Source: Sulfurovum sp. | GTDB lineage: Bacteria > Campylobacterota > Campylobacteria > Campylobacterales > Sulfurovaceae | NCBI GenBank assembly: GCA_022729615.1 | Contig: DZAQ01000019.1 | Coordinates: 9,305 to 16,766 of the forward strand | Direction: 5' to 3' | DNA: 7,462 nt | Shown here: positions 1 to 6,023 of the stretch, in pieces | Layout: every line of letters starts with the position of its first letter | Position numbering within the stretch: the stretch's first letter is position 1 | Program-made: the position numbers and the translations under genes | Notes under the pieces: model-generated | Databases searched by the model: none | What the model saw: only the letters and a program-made list of their open reading frames with translations | Told to the model about the DNA's origin: nothing

Positions 1-1479
1 ATCTTTGATTATCTAAAAGTAAATAAAATCAATCTTGGTCGGGATGGAGAGTTTTCTGAGCGTTTAGAATTGCTGACACCCAAAGGTGAAATTCCGATAA
101 AGATTTTTTTGGCAGTGGTGGAGCATAAGCCTTTATGTTTTGTTGTCGGACTCAGCGACCTTCTCGCAGAAAAAGAGCTCAGCACATTGCGCAATAGATA
201 CTATCTCACCCTGCTTCCCAATCAAAATAAGGCAATTTATAATATTGGAATGATGGTAAGTAAAATGAATTCACAAGATCGCTCTTTTGCGCTTGTGCTC
301 ATTTCGATCGATAATTTTTCTGAATTAAGGGCAATGCTCGGATACCAATTGACGGATGGATTGATAGTAGAAATTGCTGACCATCTCAAATACATCACAT
401 CCAAAAAAAATGGAGATATATATCATATGCTGCGCAATCAGTTTCTACTGTTTTTGCCTGATGTTCAAAAGAGTGATGATGCCAAAGATGCGGTAGAAGA
501 GATAAAGAGTGGACTAAAAGAGCTCTACGGATACTCAAGAGCAAGGATGAAGGTGACATTCTCTGCGGGCGTGAGTATTTTCCCAAAAAGCGGCAAGAGT
601 GTTGATGCGTTGATTGATGCAGCTTATAAGGCGCTGTCGGAAGCCGAAAACCATGGAGGCAACTATATTGCAGTGGATGAGGAGGGAGCTTTTGTAAAAA
701 GCAGATACAATGAGGCAGAGCTTTATGGTGAAATGCTTGATGCGCTGGAGAATAGAGAATTTGAGCTCTACTACCAGCCTTTGGTGGTGATGGCAAATGA
801 TATAATCTGGGGAGCAGAGGCGCTGATTCGATGGAATCATCCAAAAAAAGGGTTGATTTCGCCGGCAATGTTTATTCCTGTTGCAGAAAAGAGCGGACTT
901 ATTATTGAAATTGGAAGATTTGTCATCGAAGATGCTGTCAAACAGTTGAAAAAATGGGAAATGTTGAAATTTAATAAAATACAGATATCCATCAATCTTA
1001 CTTTGCGGGAGATAGAAGATGGCAAGGTTGTGGATTTTATTGCTCAAATACTCGACAAATACAAGATTTCTCCGGCTTTATTGAAATTTGAAATTACGGA
1101 AAATATTGCGATGACAAATGTGGAAGCAAGCAAAAGAGAGTTTGAAAGGCTCAAAAAACTTGGGGTGCAGATCGCATTGGATGATTTTGGCACAGGGTAC
1201 TCTTCGTTTGAGTATCTGAAAGACTTTTCACTCGATACGCTCAAAATCGATCGTGCTTTTGTGACAGATATGGTGCGCAATGATGAACACCAGAAGATTG
1301 TCAGGGCGATGATAGATTTGGGGCATACTTTTGATCTTCAGGTGACGGCTGAAGGGATCGAAGATAAGCAAACCTATGAGATGCTCAAAGAGTTTGGGTG
1401 TGATATAGCGCAAGGGTACTACTTCTCCAAACCGCTGCCTGCACACGAATTTCAATCGTATGCAAAAAAAATCCTATAA
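1..1479 (+). CDS. PAS-GGDEF-EAL protein, predicted c-di-GMP phosphodiesterase (5' end outside window)
   Basis: The frame is open from base 1, so the gene starts upstream; the TTG at 70 is not a credible start. Numbering residues from the first codon in the window, 1-60 look like the end of a PAS sensor domain, about 66-228 are a GGDEF domain and about 245-490 an EAL domain. The EAL domain keeps all expected residues: E273 (EAL), N332, E364 and E367 (EITE), D394-D395 (DDFGTGYSS), K415, E451 and Q471. It should therefore hydrolyse c-di-GMP to pGpG in the cytoplasm. The GGDEF signature is LRNQF (144-148), the first metal aspartate is serine and no RxxD inhibitory site is seen, so cyclase activity is unlikely. 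That domain probably serves regulation or dimerisation. The stop lies 15 bases before the next gene, a paralogue, so the two are probably co-transcribed. Domain calls are firm; activity is inferred from residues. Confidence 0.93.
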   Translation: MFDYLKVNKINLGRDGEFSERLELLTPKGEIPIKIFLAVVEHKPLCFVVGLSDLLAEKELSTLRNRYYLTLLPNQNKAIYNIGMMVSKMNSQDRSFALVLISIDNFSELRAMLGYQLTDGLIVEIADHLKYITSKKNGDIYHMLRNQFLLFLPDVQKSDDAKDAVEEIKSGLKELYGYSRARMKVTFSAGVSIFPKSGKSVDALIDAAYKALSEAENHGGNYIAVDEEGAFVKSRYNEAELYGEMLDALENREFELYYQPLVVMANDIIWGAEALIRWNHPKKGLISPAMFIPVAEKSGLIIEIGRFVIEDAVKQLKKWEMLKFNKIQISINLTLREIEDGKVVDFIAQILDKYKISPALLKFEITENIAMTNVEASKREFERLKKLGVQIALDDFGTGYSSFEYLKDFSLDTLKIDRAFVTDMVRNDEHQKIVRAMIDLGHTFDLQVTAEGIEDKQTYEMLKEFGCDIAQGYYFSKPLPAHEFQSYAKKIL

Positions 1480-1494
1480 CAAGAAGGAAAGAGA

Positions 1495-3267
1495 ATGGAT
1501 AGTTTAACTTTATTGGGAATAATATCTGTATTGGCTGCAACGGGGTTGCTTATATGGATGAGGAGATACTACTCAAGAGAGATTTCCAGGCTTCAAGGAG
1601 AGGTCAAGCTTTTTAAAAATGCCAATGAATACCAAGATGAGGCAGTTGTTGTTTTCTCTACCGACTATAAAGTCCTCTCTGCAAATAGAGCAGCTCGAAA
1701 ACTTTTGCAGCTCGATCCTTTTGTGGAAAATACAAAACCCCCGAAGGAGATTTATTTGCAGCTTGGGCACTCTGAGAGTATTCCAATTTATGAAGTTATC
1801 GAAAATCATCGCAGTGCTTCAAAGGGGACTATTCGACTTGAAAAGGTCAAAATGACCATAGACGATGCAGTAGAGTATGTAAATATCTATATCGATCACT
1901 CCAAATGGAATGTACAAAATTCGATCATTTGTGTCCTTCAGGATGCCATGAGGGATATAAGAGAGGAGGAGAATTTCAAGAAACTTGGAGAATTAGATTT
2001 TCTTACCGAACTTCCTGGGCAGTTCAAGGCTCTCTCTGATATCAATAAGATGGTCATTAGTGCACAAAGGGAATCAAAAAAAATTGCACTCTATGTTTTT
2101 GGCATCAATGAGTTTGAATCTATCAAGACAACCTTTGGCTTGGGGTATGTCAACAGTGTTTTGAGAAAAATTGCTGAATTTTTTGTGGGACAAGAGAAGG
2201 AGAATGCTTTTGCATATCGAATTGACGGCGATAATTTCCTCTATATTGTAGAAAATGTGACCGATAGTGAAGAAGAGGCATTGGCTAGAGCCAAAGAGAT
2301 TTCCAAGAAAATGTCCCGTTTCCTTATAAGTAGCAATAAAAATTTAAATCTCACTTTTTCTATAGGAGTAGCGCTTTTTCCGGATCATGGGAGAAATGCC
2401 AATAAACTTATCGATCATGCCTATCGCGCATTGAGTATGGCGCAAATGAATAAGGATGGGAATGTTGCGATTTTTAGAACTGAACTCAATCAAGTGCGCG
2501 AGGAAGAGATAATTTTAATTGATGAGATAAAAGCCGGATTGCAAAAAAAGGAGTTTCAAGTCTATTATCAGCCGATCATTAACCTCAAGACGATGCAGGT
2601 ACATGGAGCAGAGGCGCTGGTGAGATGGAACCATCCGAGATTTGGCATGATAACGCCCGAGAAGTTTATCCATATAGCCGAAACAAGCGGTCTTGTTGTA
2701 AATATTGGCACATTTGTACTTGAAGAGGTTATTTTTCAGCAGAAGCGATGGGACGAACTTGGCTTCAAGGCTATTGAGGTTTCGATAAATATATCAGCTA
2801 GAGAACTTATACATTATCAGCTAGGCGAGAAGCTTGAGCAGCTCTTTATTGACCACAAGGTTGACCCGCACTATTTCAATCTTGATATGTCGGAATCTGA
2901 TGCTGTAGAGGATCCGCTTAAAACCGAGCACGAGTTTACTCTGTTGAAAAAAATTGGTGTAAATCTTTCGCTGGATCACTTTGGAGTCGGCGGTTCATCG
3001 ATAGAACAGCTGCAAAAATTGCCGATACATGTATTCAAAATCGATCGTTTACTGCTCAATAAAATCGATGAGGACAAAAATCACCAAGAGACTGTCCGAG
3101 CGATAGTTGTTTTGGCTCATGCACTCGGTATCGAGGTGGTGGCAGAAGGGATAGAAGCCAAGGAGCAATATACCATGCTTCAAAAATTAGGGTGTGATTA
3201 CGCACAAGGATATATTTTCTCCAAACCTGCTCCGGCATTTGAGTTTCAGGCACTTTTGCGCAAATAG
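1495..3267 (+). CDS. Membrane-anchored PAS-GGDEF-EAL protein with both catalytic domains degenerate
   Basis: A 590-residue protein. ATG 1495 follows an AAGGAAAG ribosome site at 1484-1491. Residues 4-21 form one hydrophobic helix followed by RR, so the rest should face the cytoplasm. About 25-45 look like a coiled-coil linker, 46-150 a PAS-like sensor, 165-335 GGDEF and 345-585 EAL. The GGDEF motif is DGDNF (244-248), and the usual metal aspartate and guanine-contacting Asn and Asp are replaced, so cyclase activity is unlikely. In the EAL domain E373, N432, K515, E551 and Q571 remain, but the metal-binding DD pair is D494-H495, the following GTGYS is GVGGS, and the ExTE motif is DMSE (464-467). 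It is probably a weak or dead phosphodiesterase acting as a c-di-GMP binder or as a partner of the upstream enzyme. It shares that protein's GGDEF-EAL architecture and much C-terminal sequence, which suggests old tandem duplication. Confidence 0.94.
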   Translation: MDSLTLLGIISVLAATGLLIWMRRYYSREISRLQGEVKLFKNANEYQDEAVVVFSTDYKVLSANRAARKLLQLDPFVENTKPPKEIYLQLGHSESIPIYEVIENHRSASKGTIRLEKVKMTIDDAVEYVNIYIDHSKWNVQNSIICVLQDAMRDIREEENFKKLGELDFLTELPGQFKALSDINKMVISAQRESKKIALYVFGINEFESIKTTFGLGYVNSVLRKIAEFFVGQEKENAFAYRIDGDNFLYIVENVTDSEEEALARAKEISKKMSRFLISSNKNLNLTFSIGVALFPDHGRNANKLIDHAYRALSMAQMNKDGNVAIFRTELNQVREEEIILIDEIKAGLQKKEFQVYYQPIINLKTMQVHGAEALVRWNHPRFGMITPEKFIHIAETSGLVVNIGTFVLEEVIFQQKRWDELGFKAIEVSINISARELIHYQLGEKLEQLFIDHKVDPHYFNLDMSESDAVEDPLKTEHEFTLLKKIGVNLSLDHFGVGGSSIEQLQKLPIHVFKIDRLLLNKIDEDKNHQETVRAIVVLAHALGIEVVAEGIEAKEQYTMLQKLGCDYAQGYIFSKPAPAFEFQALLRK

Positions 3268-3379
3268 CCATTGTGTGCCTGAAGGAGTGACAAAGTTCTT
3301 CATCTTTTAGAAGCTATGGAATGATAGTGATTGTTTGCATGATGGGGATGAGATCGAGATAGAGTATTGTGTATTTATG
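3268..3379. other. Intergenic spacer between the second GGDEF-EAL gene and the terminator
   Basis: About 110 bases with no ribosome site leading into a worthwhile reading frame. The only structure seen is a 9-bp inverted repeat, TTCAGGCAC (3245-3253) and GTGCCTGAA (3275-3283), which straddles the stop codon of the upstream gene. It has no T-run after it, so it is not a standard terminator. Confidence 0.5.
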
Positions 3380-3412
3380 GCTGCTGACTCAAAATAAAAG
3401 TCAGCAGCTTTT
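3380..3412 (+). terminator. Rho-independent terminator between convergent units
   Basis: A perfect 10-bp stem, GCTGCTGACT (3380-3389) with AGTCAGCAGC (3399-3408), encloses a 9-base loop and is followed by TTTT on the plus strand. The T-run makes it a terminator mainly for the GGDEF-EAL unit, which stops 112 bases upstream. It lies 27 bases past the groEL stop on the other strand; there the stem is preceded by A residues but followed by CATAAATAC, so it would act only weakly for groEL unless Rho or the convergent layout helps. Confidence 0.75.
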
Positions 3413-3435
3413 GAATTGCTTGAGCGGAGCGGAAA

Positions 3436-5070
3436 TTACATCATCCCGCCCATGCCTCCCATGCCGCCCATATCCGGCATCATTGGAGCTGATGACTTCT
3501 CTTTGATATCGCTTACCGTAGCTTCGGTTGTCAGAAGAAGGCTGGCGACCGAAGTGGCATTTTGGAGCGCGACTCTTGCCACTTTGAGCGGATCGATAAT
3601 ACCTGCTTCAAACATATCGACATATTCGCCGGTAGCTGCATTGAATCCCAAATGCTCTTGGCTGCTGTTGCCGATTTTGTCAACTACGACTCCCGCGTCA
3701 AATCCTGCATTGCTTGCGATCTGCTTCATCGGCGCAGAGATAGCTCTGAGGATAATATCAGCTCCCACTTGCTCGTCTCCGGTAAGAGCAAGAGTTACTT
3801 TTTGGCTTGCTTTGATGAAGGCTGCGCCCCCGCCGATAACGATACCCTCATCAACGGCCGCTTTTGTCGCTGAAAGCGCATCATCTACACGATCTTTTTT
3901 CTCTTTCATCTCTGTCTCGGTAGCTGCGCCTACTTTGATGACCGCAACGCCGCCGCTGAGTTTTGCGAGTCTCTCCTGGAGCTTCTCTTTGTCATAATCG
4001 CTTGAAGTGTTTTCGATCTGTGTTTTGATCTCGCTGATACGACCCTTGACTGCCTCGACATCTCCTTTGCCTCCGACAATCACCGTATTGTCCTTATCTA
4101 TCACGATACGGGAAGCGTGTCCGAGTTCTGCAAGTGTTGCCTTTTCAAGAGAGAGTCCAAGCTCTTCCGTGATGAGTGTCGCGCCTGTCAAAATAGCGAT
4201 ATCTTGGAGCATCGCCTTTTTTCTATCCCCAAAGCCTGGCGCTTTGACGGCAGCGATGTTGAGTACTCCTTTGAGTCTATTGAGCACGAGTGTTGCCAAC
4301 GCCTCTCCCTCTACATCATCAGAGATGATCAAAAGCGGTCTGCCTGATTGCTGCACCTGCTCAAGAACCGGAATGAGATCTTTGAGAGAGGTGATTTTAC
4401 CGTCTGTGAGCAAAAGAATGGCATTGTCAAGTTCGCAAGTCATCTTCTCTCTGTTGGTCACAAAATAGGGACTGAGGTAGCCTCTGTCAAACTGCATACC
4501 CTCTACTACTTCTAGTTCATCGCTGATCCCTTTCGCCTCTTCGACTGTGATGACACCGTCTTTGCCTACCTTCTCCATCGCTTCAGCGATAAGATTGCCG
4601 ATCGTCTCGTCAGAGTTGGCGGAGATCGTAGCTACTTGAGCGATCTCTTTTTTATCTTTGACCTCTTTGGAGATTTTTTTGAGCTCTTCGATGATCGCCG
4701 CACTTGCTTTGTCCATCCCTCGCTTGACCTCGATCGGATTGGCGCCGGCTGTAATGTTACGCAACCCCTCTTTGAAGATGGAGTGAGCGAGTACGGTTGC
4801 AGTCGTTGTGCCGTCACCGGCTTCATCTGCCGTGTTGCTTGCAACCTCTTTGACGAGCTGCGCACCCATATTTTCCAAAGGATTTTCAAGCTCGATCTCT
4901 CTCGCCACACTTACACCATCTTTGGTGATATGGGGCGCTCCGTAGCTCTTTTGGATCAAAACATTACGACCTCTTGGTCCCATCGTCACTTTGACAGCGT
5001 CAGCAAGCTTGCAAACACCTTCAAAGAGTCCATTTCTTGCTTTGTCAGAGTAAAATATCTCTTTCGCCAT
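3436..5070 (-). CDS. groEL: Chaperonin GroEL (Hsp60, Cpn60)
   Basis: A 544-residue protein, full length for bacterial GroEL. It forms the double seven-membered ring that, with GroES and ATP, encloses and refolds proteins in the cytoplasm. Visible hallmarks are GDGTTT with ATP-site aspartate D86, catalytic-type D397 in VDDALSATKAA, the Cpn60 signature around 404-415 (AAVDEGIVIGGG), the apical segment MQFDRGYLSPYF near 192-203, and a Gly-Met tail ending GGMGGMGGMM. One cysteine falls in the equatorial N-terminal helix (C20) and one in the apical domain (C212). The ATG at 5070 is preceded by AAAAGGAT at 5084-5077 on the minus strand. It follows groES by 71 bases and is surely expressed with it. 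The sequence is strongly Campylobacterota-like. No truncation or anomaly is seen. Confidence 0.99.
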   Translation of the reverse strand: MAKEIFYSDKARNGLFEGVCKLADAVKVTMGPRGRNVLIQKSYGAPHITKDGVSVAREIELENPLENMGAQLVKEVASNTADEAGDGTTTATVLAHSIFKEGLRNITAGANPIEVKRGMDKASAAIIEELKKISKEVKDKKEIAQVATISANSDETIGNLIAEAMEKVGKDGVITVEEAKGISDELEVVEGMQFDRGYLSPYFVTNREKMTCELDNAILLLTDGKITSLKDLIPVLEQVQQSGRPLLIISDDVEGEALATLVLNRLKGVLNIAAVKAPGFGDRKKAMLQDIAILTGATLITEELGLSLEKATLAELGHASRIVIDKDNTVIVGGKGDVEAVKGRISEIKTQIENTSSDYDKEKLQERLAKLSGGVAVIKVGAATETEMKEKKDRVDDALSATKAAVDEGIVIGGGAAFIKASQKVTLALTGDEQVGADIILRAISAPMKQIASNAGFDAGVVVDKIGNSSQEHLGFNAATGEYVDMFEAGIIDPLKVARVALQNATSVASLLLTTEATVSDIKEKSSAPMMPDMGGMGGMGGMM

Positions 5071-5141
5071 TTTTAAATCCTTTTGTATGAGTAATTTTTA
5101 TTTTTAGATGTTGTGTTTATAAGTATAGAGATACCTTAAAA

Positions 5142-5408
5142 TCAGCCGATAATCCCGAGTATATCATCACTGTTGAGGATAAGCAGTTCTTTGCCGTCAA
5201 GTGTAATCTCTGTACCTGTATATTTGCCAAATACCACCAAATCACCCTCGCTAATCCCCGCTTCAGCGGCATCTTTGCCGACAGCAAGTACCCTGCCTGA
5301 TAGCGGCTTCTCTTTGGCATTATCCGGGATGATGATACCGGATGCCGTTGTGGTAACCTCTTTCTCTCTCTCGATCAATACTCTATTTGCCAATGGTTTA
5401 AATGCCAT
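5142..5408 (-). CDS. groES: Co-chaperonin GroES (Hsp10)
   Basis: An 88-residue protein forming the heptameric lid for the GroEL chamber. The start chosen is the ATG at 5408 (MAFKPLANRV), with AAGGAG at 5419-5414 on the minus strand and 5 bases of spacing. The frame stays open for 34 more codons upstream, but that extension lies over the promoter and is not family-like. The mobile loop is about residues 16-34, with the GroEL-contacting hydrophobic patch GIIIP at 24-28. The beta-barrel motifs PLSGRVLAVG and EGDLVVFGKYTG are plain. It is slightly shorter than the 95-97 residues of Escherichia coli GroES, as is usual in Campylobacterota. It is the first gene of groES-groEL and is driven by the near-consensus promoter at 5446-5474. 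Confidence 0.98.
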   Translation of the reverse strand: MAFKPLANRVLIEREKEVTTTASGIIIPDNAKEKPLSGRVLAVGKDAAEAGISEGDLVVFGKYTGTEITLDGKELLILNSDDILGIIG

Positions 5409-5431
5409 ATATTCTCCTTTTAGATTTATGA

Positions 5432-5479
5432 TTTTTGTAAGAGCTATTGTATTGATATTTTTCTTTTTTGTCAAGAGCT
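5432..5479 (-). repeat. Imperfect direct repeat spanning the groESL core promoter
   Basis: Read on the minus strand, AGCTCTTGACAAAAA (5479-5465) recurs as AGCTCTTACAAAAA (5445-5432), differing by one inserted G. The first copy contains the -35 box, and the second overlaps the predicted transcription start. The copies are about 34 bases apart, roughly three helical turns. This would suit a pair of operator half-sites, but chance similarity in AT-rich DNA is possible. Confidence 0.5.
5446..5474 (-). promoter_or_regulatory. groESL sigma70 promoter
   Basis: On the minus strand TTGACA (5474-5469), a 17-base spacer and TACAAT (5451-5446) give an almost perfect housekeeping promoter. The predicted start is near 5439, leaving a leader of about 30 bases before groES. 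The -35 hexamer and the first six spacer bases match the tRNA promoter on the other strand. No CIRCE (HrcA) inverted repeat is visible nearby. No start site has been mapped; this is consensus matching. Confidence 0.8.
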
Positions 5480-5498
5480 TACTAATTTTTATGCAATT

Positions 5499-5515
5499 AA
5501 TATGAGTCAATATGA
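5499..5515. repeat. AATATGA direct repeat upstream of the groESL -35 box
   Basis: AATATGA occurs at 5499-5505 and 5509-5515, a 10-base period of about one helical turn, starting 25 bases upstream of the groESL -35 box. An overlapping inverted repeat, AGTCA-ATA-TGACT, lies at 5505-5517. It could be an activator or repressor site, but it is short and AT-rich, so support is weak. Confidence 0.35.
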
Positions 5516-5578
5516 CTAAACTAATATACTATTTATTGAAGCATACTTAAAAGTTTTCAAATTTTATCACAAATTATA

Positions 5579-5607
5579 TTGACAAAAAAGCTTTTTTTTG
5601 ATACAAT
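5579..5607 (+). promoter_or_regulatory. tRNA promoter (sigma70)
   Basis: TTGACA (5579-5584), a 17-base spacer and TACAAT (5602-5607) lie 24 bases before the mature tRNA 5' end. This is a near-perfect promoter with an AT-rich upstream stretch that could act as an UP element. The spacer opens with the same bases as the groESL promoter and includes most of the palindrome AAAAAAGCTTTTTT (5584-5597), which should curve the DNA. Confidence 0.82.
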
Positions 5608-5631
5608 CTCATCTCTTTAAAATTTGGTCAT

Positions 5632-5708
5632 GGCAAGGTAGCTCAGCTGGTTAGAGCGCTGGTCTCATAAGCCGGAGGTCGGGGATTCGAGTTCCCCTCT
5701 TGCTACCA
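5632..5708 (+). tRNA. tRNA with CAT anticodon, probably elongator tRNA-Met
   Basis: A 77-base cloverleaf with encoded CCA. The acceptor stem pairs GGCAAGG with TCTTGCT (G-U at both ends). The D stem is GCTC/GAGC, the anticodon loop is CTCATAA with CAT at 5666-5668, and the T arm is GGGGA-TTCGAGT-TCCCC. CAT can be read by elongator Met, initiator Met or lysidine-modified Ile tRNA. The G1-U72 acceptor pair argues against an initiator, which normally has an unpaired 1-72, and the overall form fits elongator Met better than Ile2. The isoacceptor call is less certain than the tRNA itself. Confidence 0.95.
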
Positions 5709-5822
5709 CTCCAATCTATCAACATTTCCTTTATTTCTTTTATTTGTGAAGATTTTACTTTCTATTGCATACACTATTTTGCTTAGTAGGTATTTGACCC
5801 AAAAGTCCTATTTTTGGCACGA

Positions 5823-5846
5823 TTTTGTCCCAATTTTTGTCCCAAT
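5823..5846. repeat. Perfect tandem duplication of a 12-base unit
   Basis: The unit TTTTGTCCCAAT occurs twice back to back (5823-5834 and 5835-5846), 115 bases past the tRNA 3' end. The period is a multiple of three, so both strands show repeated residues in some frames (FVPI forward, IGTK reverse). A looser relative, ATTTTTGGCACG, lies just before it. Confidence 0.85.
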
Positions 5847-5959
5847 AAATTTCATAATTTTAGTGATAAGTCTCTTGAAGCTTTTGATTTGTATTTTAGC
5901 TTGCAAAATTATGCGTAGAGTATCTGTTATAGAAGGTGGAGGTCTAACTTTTTTTGAAG

Positions 5960-5995
5960 AACGACACCACTTGGTACTTCGTTGTGCTAAAATAG
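5960..5995 (+). promoter_or_regulatory. Candidate promoter and operator of the WYL regulator gene
   Basis: An extended -10 sequence, TGC-TAAAAT, lies at 5985-5993 and would start transcription near 6000, about 24 bases before the gene. Just upstream is an interrupted palindrome: outer arms AACGA (5960-5964) and TCGTT (5979-5983), inner arms ACCA (5966-5969) and TGGT (5972-5975). It covers the place where a -35 box would be, as expected for an autorepressor site. No good -35 hexamer is present. The call rests on consensus and symmetry only. Confidence 0.4.
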
Positions 5996-6023
5996 GAAAA
6001 TATAACTTACAAAAAGAAGAGAT

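Larger units (their letters stand above)
5709..6023. other. 315-base gap with repeats but no convincing gene
   Basis: AT-rich DNA between the tRNA and the WYL regulator. It contains a perfect 12-base tandem duplication (5823-5846), an interrupted palindrome at 5960-5983 and a likely promoter for the next gene. A plus-strand frame of 93 codons (GTG 5746 to TGA 6027) has a hydrophobic middle and overlaps the next start as ATGA, but it has no ribosome site and no recognisable family. A minus-strand frame ends at 5808 with IGTKIGTKSCQK. Neither is called as a gene. Confidence 0.6.

Noticed and set aside
70..72. TTG as the start of the first GGDEF-EAL gene
   Set aside because: The frame is open from base 1 and the upstream 23 codons read as PAS-like protein; the gene is simply cut by the window edge.
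395..1455. Minus-strand frames of up to 170 codons inside the first GGDEF-EAL gene
   Set aside because: Antisense to clear domain-coding sequence, with no family resemblance and no ribosome sites.
3416..5076. Several plus-strand frames of 76-193 codons across the groEL gene
   Set aside because: They are antisense shadows of a highly conserved gene, with low-complexity Ser/Ala/Pro composition and no ribosome sites.
5123..5134. Hairpin GTAT-AGAG-ATAC between groES and groEL as an attenuator or processing site
   Set aside because: The stem is only four strong pairs plus weak extensions and is AT-rich; too weak to call.
5409..5510. Longer GroES starting 34 codons upstream
   Set aside because: The extension lies across the promoter, is not GroES-like, and the ATG at 5408 has a clear ribosome site and the expected MAFKPL start.
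5823..5846. CRISPR array
   Set aside because: Two directly abutting 12-base units with no spacers; it is a tandem duplication.
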